64,000 nt of DNA, from positions 248,001 to 312,000 of the forward strand of contig OW569353.1 in NCBI GenBank assembly GCA_937625935.1. The letters are read 5' to 3'. The stretch comes from Tetramitus jugosus (lineage: Eukaryota > Heterolobosea > Eutetramitea > Acrasida > Vahlkampfiidae). The translations under genes and the position numbers were made by a program. Of the stretch, positions 50,178 through 61,600 are shown in pieces (within the stretch, counting starts at the first letter, position 1; every line of letters begins with the position of its first letter). A model generated the notes under the pieces. The model saw only the letters and a program-made list of their open reading frames with translations. It was not told the DNA's origin and made no database searches.

Positions 50178-52475
50178 TTAGGCTTCAATGGGTGTCCTGA
50201 CAGGTGCATACTTTTCCTCATCGAGTTTCCTTATTCCCGCTCTCCACAACAAGAAGGAGGTGACTAGCAAACCTATTCCAAAAATGATGACACATGCAGC
50301 GAAAATAATTGGCACGAGTCTTCTCTGGATAGAGGTTGGTGGCAGGACGACGGGTGGTACGGTAGGAGGAAAGAGAGCAGTACAATTCAAATCGTCAAAC
50401 TTCACAAAGTATTCTGTCACTCCAATGATACCAAATGCTATTGCTTCACCACTATCTCCGTCGAGTTGCACTGTCACACCTTGATCTGCTCTGGAGGAGA
50501 GAACAAACGATCTTCCTAACACAGAATTCGTTCCCTTGAGTGTCACTCTATCGATAACTCTTTCGAATTCTTCATCACTAGTGCTGTTAATAAACACATT
50601 TCTTAAATCACCAACATGTCTATCGGGGTTCGGTGGCAAGCGATGAGGATTTTGTTCAGGATCATAATGTTTGCCCAAATTATCAACTGATCTTGCATCT
50701 CCAAATTCATGGATATGCAAGCCATGAGTGGTACCCTTAGTGAGTCCACAAATCTTGCCTCTGACAATGATCATTCCAGATGCTTGCTGTTCGAGTGCCA
50801 TTCGACCTCTGATCTTATTGGTACCAACGCCGTAAATCTCGCTCGTCGCATAAATAAAACTAGCACCAGGGTTGTCTGCCTTGGCAACATTGTTCTCAAC
50901 ATTCTCAATACCGATTACGCATTGAGCCATTGGAACAACAGATTGGTCATCATATTCGACACCATCATCCTTTTGGTTGTCAATAACCAATGTTCTTCCA
51001 ATCACTGAGTTTGTACCCGAAAGTGTCCATAGACCATTCTCAATATTCACATCAACATTTCCACCATCGTCAGATACAATATTACCCAAATCTCCCGCAT
51101 GTCTGTTTTCAACTGTCACATTATTGCTGTGTGATGTACCAGCAGGATTAAAATGATCACCAATCTTGTTCGTATCTCCATACTCATGTACATGGAATCC
51201 ATACATTGAATTTGCACCCAAACCAGACACAGTACCTGAAACAATGTTTCCATTGGAGCTACTCTCAAAAACAATCTCACCTTCGATTGCTACTTCAGTT
51301 TTGAGCGCTGTAGGTTTCAACACACAAATCGCTCTCTTCACCTTAACTAGTGGAGGACAAGTATGAACATCAGACAATGAAGGGACAGTGTTCTTTGTAC
51401 CAATGACACACTTTGCAATCTTCACTCCACTGGCACCAGCAGGCTGAAACTCCGGTCCGAAATCCTTTCCAGAGTGAATAATCAGAGCATGTCCCAAAAT
51501 TGAAGTATCATTTCTCAGTGAAAAGTGAGTAAATGTCGCATTGAGAGTCGCTGCACCATTAGAGCTATAAAGATTGCCCAAGTCACCCGTGTGCACATTA
51601 GACGATACCTCGGATGGTATTCCATGCGAATGACCACCCTTGTCAAAGTGTGATCCAACCAAATCAATCGAACCAGACAAATCGCCATATTGATGAATAT
51701 GGAAACCGTGATATCCGTCCGATAATCCACACACCTTTGCTCTCACTTGTATCACATCGTTACCCAATAATGAAAAAATGGCCCTGCCTCTAATTTTTTG
51801 ATTGGTTTCACCACGAATCTCACACGTGGCATACTTGAAGGACTCTCCTGGCTCATTTGCCATTGCATCATTGACAATCACTACCGTATTATTATTATTA
51901 TTATTACTACCACTAGAGGAAGAAGCAGTCGTAGGATTCTGTATTCCCACAACGCACTGAGCATAGGCATCTCCACTGGTCAATTGCCGCAGCAAAACAG
52001 AACGTCCAACAATTGATCTCTCATCTCTCAATGTCCAATTCTTGTTGAGTGAACGAACAGTGATTATACCATCCGAATCACTCATGACTCTCTCCACAAT
52101 CGTATCCACCAATGAAAACACGTTGCCTACACTTGTTCCATCCGAATGACTCAAATCACCAGACTCGTGAATTTTGATTGTGTATTCGACGTTTGGTTCG
52201 ACACCTGATATCGTTCCAGTCACTTGATTGCTCCCATCATCAATGTTCCAATTGAATGTGAGAAGACCATCGAGACTGTATTCTGGGTTAGTTGATTTGA
52301 AGCTGCAAACTGCCTTGTACACGACTTTTGTTGATGAAGATGACTCGGTTGCAATAACAGTGCTTTTGCAAAGTACTATGAGGAAACATGTTGACACGAA
52401 AACGAGCACAATGGACAGAACAGTAAGTTGTTGTTGTTGTCTTGTGAAGCTTTTGTTCATCATCGTGGTGGTCAT
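50178..52475 (-). CDS. Membrane-anchored protein with four Cu/Zn-SOD-like domains
   Basis: The protein has 765 residues from the ATG at 52475. A hydrophobic leader (about 16-37) directs export. Four SOD_Cu-type repeats follow at about 45-180, 205-365, 375-535 and 540-695, and a single membrane span (about 713-740) with a short basic tail ends it. Domain 2 keeps all copper and zinc ligands (FHIHQYGD, SHFD, HSHG, VHTGD, LIIHSG). Domains 3 and 4 keep HxH and the zinc set but replace the last copper His by Asp (LVIDNQ) or Ser (FVLSSR). Domain 1 has lost most ligands. It is probably a surface or vesicular superoxide dismutase and metal-binding protein. Confidence 0.92.
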   Translation of the reverse strand: MTTTMMNKSFTRQQQQLTVLSIVLVFVSTCFLIVLCKSTVIATESSSSTKVVYKAVCSFKSTNPEYSLDGLLTFNWNIDDGSNQVTGTISGVEPNVEYTIKIHESGDLSHSDGTSVGNVFSLVDTIVERVMSDSDGIITVRSLNKNWTLRDERSIVGRSVLLRQLTSGDAYAQCVVGIQNPTTASSSSGSNNNNNNTVVIVNDAMANEPGESFKYATCEIRGETNQKIRGRAIFSLLGNDVIQVRAKVCGLSDGYHGFHIHQYGDLSGSIDLVGSHFDKGGHSHGIPSEVSSNVHTGDLGNLYSSNGAATLNATFTHFSLRNDTSILGHALIIHSGKDFGPEFQPAGASGVKIAKCVIGTKNTVPSLSDVHTCPPLVKVKRAICVLKPTALKTEVAIEGEIVFESSSNGNIVSGTVSGLGANSMYGFHVHEYGDTNKIGDHFNPAGTSHSNNVTVENRHAGDLGNIVSDDGGNVDVNIENGLWTLSGTNSVIGRTLVIDNQKDDGVEYDDQSVVPMAQCVIGIENVENNVAKADNPGASFIYATSEIYGVGTNKIRGRMALEQQASGMIIVRGKICGLTKGTTHGLHIHEFGDARSVDNLGKHYDPEQNPHRLPPNPDRHVGDLRNVFINSTSDEEFERVIDRVTLKGTNSVLGRSFVLSSRADQGVTVQLDGDSGEAIAFGIIGVTEYFVKFDDLNCTALFPPTVPPVVLPPTSIQRRLVPIIFAACVIIFGIGLLVTSFLLWRAGIRKLDEEKYAPVRTPIEA

Positions 52476-52759
52476 CTGATGCAAATATTATCACGATGTC
52501 TGTCTCAAGAGCTTACGTTGAATTTGGATGTGTTGTTGATTTGTGTTGGTTGTTTCTTTGCGGTGGTGCTAGATTTGTTCTTTGGCATGATGTTTCTCCG
52601 AGATATTCGAACCAAATACATCCACAACTTACCAAGTTGCAAGTATTGTATGAGGGACAGACAACAAATGCAAGCTCTTATCGAATGAAAATGGTTGTCT
52701 ATATTGGGTTGATTTTTTAATTCATTTGTTGGTGGTGTGAGTGTTTTGATAATAAATGA

Positions 52760-53950
52760 TTATTCTTCTTCTTCTTGTTGCTCTGCTTGCTCCTTTTGTA
52801 ATCGTTCTCTGACAGCAACATTCTTTCCTTCCTTCATCCATGCAACAAATTCATCGACGGCAACAGGCCATGCACCTCCCTCATCAAACTGATTCAAATT
52901 ATCACCCACTTGATTCACAAAGTCCAAAAACAAGTCCCAAGTGTCCTTTTGTACAGCCTTTGCCACTTCTACTTGCATAAAATTACACCAGTCATCCAAC
53001 AGACCAAACTTTCCCGCGAGAACAACTTTCCATGTCTGACAGGCAACTTCAACAGCCATACCCTTCTGATCCGTCTCCTTTACATAGTTGAAGCACCAAT
53101 TGTAAAATTGTTTGAATGTTTTGGTGGAGGAGTTGATTTGACTTCTCAATTGAGGAATCTTTGACTTCATATCTTGAAGATTGTTGATGCTGTTTTGTGC
53201 AAAACCAGTCATCCATTCCTTCCTTGTGATGTGATACTGTGTCTTTGAATCCAATTTGTACAATAGCATGAGAACAATGACATCCATGGGGTCAATACCC
53301 ACATCTTGAGCAAACTGAATAATGCCATCGCCCTGTAGTATGTGTACATGTGTGTGTTTGTGTTTGTGCGCGCGTGCATGTCGGTTTGTTCCATATGTTC
53401 CAACAAACACGGTTGTTGTTGTTGTTCAAGGATTGTTTTTTTGCGTTTCAACATTAAAAAAAGCAAAATGATGATTGTGAGCTACTGAAAAATCGCTTTG
53501 ATCACACAAACAGCACACCCCAAAAAAAAATGATCGCTGCAATCAAAGAACGAGAGCGAGTCGTTTTTTTTGAACCAATACCAAAGCAAGAAATAAAATA
53601 ATCTCTCTAGGAGTAGAGTGAATACATACACCAACATAGTCTGCAGCCTCTCCGCTCTCTCCCACATGTTCATCAAGTTGTTGATACTTTTCAAAGAGAG
53701 ACTCCAAGTCAGTGCAACTCTTCTTGTTGCTACTGGTGAATACAACTGTAGCTGTTGTTGATGCTATCGATGTAGAAGAACCATTAGTTGTATTGTTCGT
53801 TGTTGTGGTTGTGGTTGTGTTGGAAATGTTGGTCGTTGTGACTGGATGGGACGAGGTTGTTGTGCTCGTGTTATAATTATTGGAAGTGGTGTTGGTTGTT
53901 GGGATGGGTTGTGGCGGATTCTTTGGCTTTTTGCTTGGATTGTTGCCCAT
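52760..53950 (-). CDS. DCN1-like (DCUN1D) neddylation factor, two exons
   Basis: Exon 1 is 53950-53630 and exon 2 is 53332-52760. The 297-bp intron has GTATGT and CTACAG, phase 0, and the product has 297 residues. The N-terminus MGNNPSKKP is an N-myristoylation signal, as in animal DCUN1D3. A Thr/Asn/Ser-rich linker follows to about 75. The PONY/DCN1 domain (about 80-290) shows GDGIIQFAQDVGIDP, FYNWCFNYVKETDQKGMAVEVACQTW, DDWCNFMQVE and a DEGGAWPVAVDEFVAWM end. DCN1 proteins act as co-E3s that bring Ubc12~Nedd8 to cullins. Membrane tethering could localise neddylation. Confidence 0.92.
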
Positions 53951-54266
53951 TGTTCAGTAAATTACTCTTTTTCTTTCGAATTGATTTTTGTTGGTGGTGT
54001 GTTCGTCGTTTCGTTTGATTGCGAGTGTTGTTTTTTTGTGAGACGAACGGAGGAGGGGTTCGCTGAATTCGGCCCAGCAGTTCGCTGCTCGACACCAACA
54101 AAAGTTCCCAACTAGTTCTATTTTTTGATAGCATAGCGACTAATTGTCCGTGGTAGGAATTTGCGTTTTGGCCGACAAGAAAAAAATCTCTGATCTCTCT
54201 CAACAATAACAACAAAAAACCCATTCGACACATCAACATTTGATTCATTGAAATATCCAGAAGAAG

Positions 54267-55211
54267 ATGTCATCATCAGAAGCAGATTTTATCCCATATT
54301 CAGAGAGAGAAGAATGGAAAGACGTTACACCAGTCCTTCAAGATGACGGTGTCAATGCCCCATGTCAAATTGCTTACACTGATGAATTCAAAGACGTCAT
54401 GAACTATTTCAGAGCAATTGTGTCAAGAAATGAAATTTCTGAGCGTGCTCTCCAGTTGACAGAGGATGCCATTGATCAAAATCCTGCCAATTACACTGCA
54501 TGGTACTACAGAAGAGTTGTTTTGTTTGGATTGAACAAGGATTTGACTGAAGAAGTGGCATACATGAATGAAATGACAGAGAAGAATGAGAAGAATTATC
54601 AAATGTGGTATCATCGTCAAGCCATTCTCGAAAAGTACAGAAATCCCGAGGGAGAACTTGACATCATCTCCAGAATGATCGGTCAAGACTCAAAGAACTA
54701 TCATGCATGGGCACATCGTCAATGGGTCGTCAAGGAGTTCAATCTCTGGGAGGGCGAGCTAGATTATGTCAATGAATTGTTGAAGCTTGATCTGAGAAAT
54801 AATTCTGCTTGGAATCATCGATTCTATGTGTTGAGACACACGAAGGATATCACGAGTGAACAAGTGAGAAGAGAAGAGATTGAATACGCTTTTTCATATA
54901 TTCATAGAGCACCAAACAATGAAAGTCCATGGAATTATGCCAAGGGATTTGCCAACTTGAAGCCAGAGATTGATTCCATTTATGAACTGTTGGAACAAAA
55001 GAGCAAGGAGTTGTTGCAACGAACAAGCATCAATCCACACGCACACTACATTTTGTTGGAGTGTTATGCAAGATCTAAAGATCCACAGATTCTTTCAGAA
55101 GCAATTGCTGTCTGTGACAGTCTGGTTCAATATGATTCCATCCGTGCGAGATACTGGCAATACAGGAAGAGTCAGCTGGAACAGAAGAAGAACAGACTGT
55201 TGTCTGCCTAA
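54267..55211 (+). CDS. FNTA: Protein farnesyltransferase/GGTase-I alpha subunit
   Basis: The protein has 314 residues in one exon. Five PPTA helical repeats are clear: NPANYTAWYYRRVVL, EKNYQMWYHRQAIL, SKNYHAWAHRQWVV, LRNNSAWNHRFYVL and NNESPWNYAKGF. The N-terminus (IPYSEREEWKDVTPV) matches the family. The alpha subunit pairs with a farnesyltransferase or geranylgeranyltransferase I beta subunit to prenylate CaaX proteins such as Ras and Rho. The length is close to that of fungal orthologues, lacking the Pro-rich extension of mammals. Confidence 0.96.
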   Translation: MSSSEADFIPYSEREEWKDVTPVLQDDGVNAPCQIAYTDEFKDVMNYFRAIVSRNEISERALQLTEDAIDQNPANYTAWYYRRVVLFGLNKDLTEEVAYMNEMTEKNEKNYQMWYHRQAILEKYRNPEGELDIISRMIGQDSKNYHAWAHRQWVVKEFNLWEGELDYVNELLKLDLRNNSAWNHRFYVLRHTKDITSEQVRREEIEYAFSYIHRAPNNESPWNYAKGFANLKPEIDSIYELLEQKSKELLQRTSINPHAHYILLECYARSKDPQILSEAIAVCDSLVQYDSIRARYWQYRKSQLEQKKNRLLSA

Positions 55212-55654
55212 TCAGTGCACAACCACGTCAAATGATTCGTTACTCGTTAATAAAATCTCCCACACAACAAGATCCGAAGAACAAGCCTGATGAACAGTTG
55301 GTTGGACCTCATGTCGAACAACCCGCGACCAAGATTCCAAACTACCTTTGTGTTTGGGACCTAAGAGTCGCGGCCTCACCAAAAAAAATTGCGCCAAGAC
55401 GAAAATCATCCACCAAAAAAAATATCCTTTTTCTTGCCTTGAGCGAAAACAAGCCAGAATCTTCTTTTTTTCTCCACACAAAAACCGAATCCACATCTCA
55501 TCTCTTGGCGCACCACACAACACCTTTCAAAAACCAAATCCCCATACATTCACCACCAATAATTTATTAAAGTAAACAGTAGCTACTTCATCTCACATTT
55601 ATTCTCCTCTCTCATACTCTTCACAACAATCAACACTATATATAATAATGAATC
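55212..55654. other. Intergenic region, nothing identified
   Basis: This 443-bp AC-rich gap lies between the prenyltransferase and BEACH genes. Open frames in it have no ATG or are short and low in complexity. The last 80 bp are AT-rich, presumably promoter. Confidence 0.5.
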
Positions 55655-58600
55655 ATGAGTGGAAGAAATAGAGGCAACAGTACAGCAACAAACAAAGACA
55701 ATAATAATAACAAACAAAGAGGTTCTTCCTTCCTATCTGGCATGTTTGGATGGATGGGTGGAAGTTCCTCTCGAGGCCCCACACAAACCGCATCAGGTCT
55801 CAACAACAGTAACCATCATGACGGTGTGGGTGGCATCAATGGTGGAAATGCAAATGATGATCGAGTGAGTGATCTCTATGCACTCAAGCATGATCCATCT
55901 ACTTTTCTAATGAAGCGATCAGCAACAGAAGCGAATATTGATGTGGTGCAGACGACGAATATGATGAAGAAGAGTTGGCACCAGTATGAATCGATGGAGA
56001 ACGAGGTGAGTGTGTTTTTTTATTAAGCAAGGCGCCTTGTTGTTCTATTTGATGGGATTTTTCTCATGGGATGATACAATAGCTAACTTTCTTTTTTTTT
56101 TGCGTAGAAACAAGTGGAAACACTCACAAACTTAGTCAAGTACTTTCCTTTTGTGTGTCACAAGTGTGATGCAACATTTCAGTCCATGTACGTCTTTGTT
56201 TGCTTGCTTGATGATTTGTTTTTTCTGTTGTGTTGAGATGTTGTGCTTATTGACACGTGAAACAACTCTTTTTGTCTGATGATGGGATCTCTAGATTTGG
56301 AGATGGTCAAATGTTCGTAGTAGCTCTGAATGTCAAATTTTTGACCGATACTGAGTTACTTCTGACTCATTCACCACATGCCGATCGATTGATGTGGAGG
56401 CCGTTGGTTGATTTTTTCTTTGATCCCTCTCAAATCGGATGTGAAATTTTGGATACACTGACAGTGATATCAGAGAAATTATCCTTGTTGACACTCATGT
56501 CTCAAACTCAGTTGTCCTCTTGTCTCATTCGATATTTGGATGCGTTTTATCATGTGCCATTCTCGCTGTTGGTCGATAATGCATCACATCCACAACTAGT
56601 GAGTAAGTATCGAGCACAATCATCGATTATGTTACACTTTTTCAGATCTGAATTGTCATTATTCACACTCTGCTTGTTGTTTTTGTATAGCACAAGAGCG
56701 ATTGAGGAGTATTCAGAAAGCGATTGCTTTCCTTGTGAGGCGTGTAGTGAGATTGCCAATGATACCAGCTGATATCATGAACACCGACAGCATGAGTACT
56801 GTGACAAACATTCTCAAATCAAAGGATGGACCACCAGAAAATCAACACATCAAATCAATGTATGTGACGCACTGCAACCAAACATTTTTATTTATATTTA
56901 CTGACTGATCATTGATCTCATTCTTCATTCAATCAATATTGTTTTACTCTTTTAGGATGATGGAAATTTTGGGAGACATCTTACAGAATGCAAATGCGCC
57001 ATTCGTTGAATATCTTCACAAAAAGGCAATTGTTACATCACTGCTAAACTCGCTAAAGCATACCACACAAGACGAGGCACAACATATTGCGCTAATAATT
57101 GAAGCAATTGTGCTCTTTTTGAAGAAGACTACTCTCCGAGACACGAATCAAATTGTGAAGGATTTCTCTAATGCAAATGGATATCAAATTGTGCAGGATG
57201 CCATATTGGAGTGTGAAGAAACATTTGAAGAAGATTTTGATGGACTTCGAAAGTTATTTAAACTCACTGCAGATCTTGTTTTCGTGGGAGAGGGCTATGT
57301 AGAACGCAGTGAAGGAAAACAGATTAAGAGCCAAGGCGCTTTCCAAGCAATTGCAAACACATTTGCAAGAGCAAAGCATGACACGCTTCGAACAGAAGTG
57401 GTCGACAACATCTTATTTATTTTTGCTGAGCATTTGTCTAATTATCGCGCTGTGGAAGAGCTTGGAACAGTTGCATGGTTTATTCATTATATTGATGAAT
57501 ATTCGGAGGAGACTCAAATTGCTGTTCTTAAACTTTTGGAGTTTATTGTTGCTGGATTGAGTTATATACCAAAGGATGAGTTATCGAGCTTGGTAGAACT
57601 TTTGAGAGGGCCAATTTCTCCGAGCTTGGCTTCTCTCGTACTGAGTCAAATATCAAAGTTTATTCAATTTAATGTATTTTTACGAGCAAGTTTGAGAGAA
57701 GCACAGTTATTCGATGTAATCACATATTTGCTTTCAACCGAGTTTGATCAAATAATGCAAAATAGCAATCGCGCCAGTACGACTCAAAAGTCATCACTGA
57801 ATGATTTGTATGATTATGCGATTTCAATTTTGATAGGAATGCTTGACCGAATGCCTGAGAATATTCGATCTTTTAGAGAGGCTGGTGGTCTTGGAGTACT
57901 TCAAAAGATGTTGTTGAACGACAATTATCGTGAGCATGCGCTAAAGGTCTTTCAAACAATTATTCTACAGGACACACATAGCATCGATGTTAATATTTTG
58001 ATTGAGATTTTACAAACAGCTCCCAGATCGAATATTAGTTTGAAGATTGCAATCTTCAAAGCATTGAGGAATATGTTCCAATTGAAGGAGTCTGCTAAAG
58101 ATGCTTTCAGAGAAGCTGGTTTTATGGCTGCCATTTCTATCATCATTAATTCACCATGGCCGACAACAGAAGCTGATTTAGAAGAAACTGAGGGAGGTGT
58201 TGATATGATGCTTCAATTGTTTGAGTCTTTATTTGACACATTAGCTGGTTCTTTAACGAACCATCCACTGAACAAGAGTCTTCTCACCAAGTTGATTGGT
58301 GCTACTGCTATAACAGATGCTCTCAAGGTTAATGGAATTTTGAGAACTCCATACTTCTATCATGCTTTCCAGTGTCTTCTCGACTTTGCGACTGAGCGAT
58401 CACTACATGAAGTTAAGGAAAACAATATGATGGTGTTCGGAAAGCTGACGGTGGCAAAAAATGCATATATTTTGAATCCACATGCCTTCCGATTCATCCT
58501 CATGCTACTTGGAGAGATGAAGGAGACATTTAGATATGATATGATGAGGGTGTTCGAGTACTTGTCTCGTCTCTCACCAGTAAATCTTGAAGCATTGGCT

Positions 58601-61600
58601 TCAATACAAGTAGTAGCATACATATATGAGAACTTTTCGACAGAACTGGCAAATACTACTCATCCGATTCATTCAACCATATTGCGCATTGTAGAGCGAC
58701 TGGGATGTTATAGATTGTCTCAACACGAATGGAGAACAACTTTGGCTCTATTGCAATCCAAGGAACATCAATCAATTATACACAAGTTCTTGGTAATGGC
58801 TGCCAAGGATGGCACTAGCACACCATTTGTCGATATGGAGCCAGATTCTGATTGCTCTATTGTTTCTTTGCATGACAAATCTTGGGGTTCAAATTTGACA
58901 GGATATTCTTATGGCTGTTGGTTCTACTTTGACGCCAATAAGAAGTTAGATTCGAATGATAGATCCGAACACAAACTTTTTGATATATTAAGTTTGTACT
59001 CTGATGATAAGAAGAGTTACTTAAAGATTAGCATTCGAGAGGATGGATTCTTAGAGGTCAAAACAGCCTCAAATGCAAAGAAGGTCGTGTTTGGCAGCTA
59101 TGTCTTCCAAGCCAAGAAGTGGTATAATGTTGTGATTACTCATAAGAAGTATAGATTGCAGGGAAGCTCTATGTCTCTTCATGTCAATGGTGTCTTGATT
59201 GAATCCCAGAAAACACCATTTGTCACTTACAGCTCTGCAGGTGGCACTAAAATGCGAGGAAACGTGGGTAAGAATCCAAAGAATAGCGAAACATCACTTA
59301 GAATGGGATCATGTTTCCTCTATGAAGACATCTTAGGACTCAACACAATCGCATCCATCTATGTGGCAGGTCCCTCCTATTCAGGTTATTATCAAGGAAA
59401 TTATGTTTCCTCCATGCATATGTTATCAGAGCATCTCTACACCAATTTCATCAAACTACTTCAGAATCAAGGAACAACAGACAATATCTCTCCTTCTACA
59501 GATATTGAAGCAGAGAACGCTTTGAAGGTTATGGCTCATCCTCTGAGCGAGGACAAATTTGTGTTTTGTTTCAATCCAGGTTACTATGGATTAAGAGACA
59601 TTGAAAACTCAGCCAGAGACAACTCTACTAGCAGTGGCGTTTTCTTAGAAACATTACATTCAGATAGCGGCATTCCACGTGTTTTTGTTCGAAATGCTTT
59701 CTGCTGCTGTCCTACTGCTCTCTCTGATGAAATTTTGAACTGTGATGGTTTGGGTGTGGTCTTAGCACTGATTGAGCGTTCAGAATCGTCAGAGGCACTA
59801 CAGGAAGCTTTATCCCTTTTGGCGAATCTAATGTTGGATAGTCCCAAGATATTGAATGAAATGGACAGATTATCTGCATATGATATGGTCGGCTCTTTCC
59901 TGAGACGTAAAGGTTACTTTGTGAACGAAGCAATCCACGATCTATTGTGGAATATGGTGTTGATGGGAAGTAGAAATGGAAAGGAGCTTGTTACAAATTT
60001 GAAAGCTTGTCTCTGTTTTCTTTTCGATTTTGAAATCTGGAAGAAAGCACCTCCGCACGTACAACAAAGGTTATTCCACAAGATGGCCACGCTAATTTCT
60101 CAGGGTGTTTACAAACGATGGAATGCATTGAGGTTTGACAAAGTTGGTATTGTTCATCATCTGCTCCACATGTTAACACACTGTCCACCAATTGAGATTA
60201 TGGACTCCATTGTTGATGTTATAGCAGCACAATTGTCAGAGAAGATGACAATCGAGCATGTGACGTATTTGAAGGAGTTTTTGCTTCTGACTCTTGATAG
60301 TGAGCATACTTTAGGAGGATCAACGTCCATAAAACCGCAAGTTTCTGAACGTAGACGAAGCTTGAGTAGTTTGACCACTTTGACATTGAGAAGGTCCTCA
60401 AGAAGAACACCACTGACTTCTTTCTTGCGAATTTCGAGCAGAAATCTTCTGTTGAAAATGTTGCTAGATTCAGTTAAAAGTAAGAGCACAAACCTTGACA
60501 AGCTATATCGAGTGGTGGACTTTAAATGGTTCTATCAATTTGTGAATGAGAAGGCACATCCAGTTTCAGCAGCAATTGCCATTCAGCTGTGGTGTTGTGT
60601 CGCTCTTTATAATCCAACAAACATGAACAATGACAAAATGTTTGCTATCATGAAACAAGGATTGGTGCCGTATTGTAACCAATTTGACATGTATCAGGCA
60701 TTGTTCTGCTTAACTCTGAGCAGATATGCTCGTTTTAATGATAAGTCGGACAACTTTGAGGTGTTGCTTAAAAACAACAAGGAGCCAAAGATTGCCTTCC
60801 CTCAAGTAATTCCATCAATATTGAGCATGTTGAAACACAACTTTAATAGAAGCAGTGTGCCGCACTATGACAATTTGTCAGTCCATTCCTACTTTTCTGA
60901 AGTTGGTCCCATGGATGCTGGAAAGGACAAGTGGAAGTATTTTAAGCTTGGAATGTCTAGTCACCCTGATGACTTGGTATCTTCTCTAGGAAGAGAATCA
61001 ATATATGAAAACTTCGCTTCTGATTCAGCCGAACCAGAATCATTCTATAATGAACACAGTGTTCACCAACAAGAACTCAGGCAACAATTAACCAGGGGAG
61101 TAATTCATTTTCTTCACACCCTCCACAGGACTTCTCCATCATTCCGAATTGAGTTGAGAAAATCAGAGATACTGGATGACTTAGTTGCAGTCCTATTCGC
61201 TAATGCAACACATACAGATATTACCAGTGGAGTTGAAAAAGTTTTGAATTTCGATGAAGCACCTCAGCAATCAATATTTGCTCAGAATGACCCCATCAAT
61301 ACTCAGTTGTTTTCACTGATAACCGATATCATTGTGTCTGAGTTTAACTCATCAGGTAAGGGAACAAATGCCCTGCATGATGTATTGAGTGCTTGCCCGA
61401 TTACTGCCTCTCAGATTGATTGTGCTGCATTCAGAGCAACCGTCATTGAGAATATAATGAAATACTATTCTGATGAAGAGAATTTCCGTATGACGGCAGA
61501 AAATAGTAAGTTAGCGACAAGTGTTGCGAATTTCACCATGTACGTGGCTGATATGTACAAGTATGGCGTTATCCCTGAGGCGAAGTATATCGTTTATATG

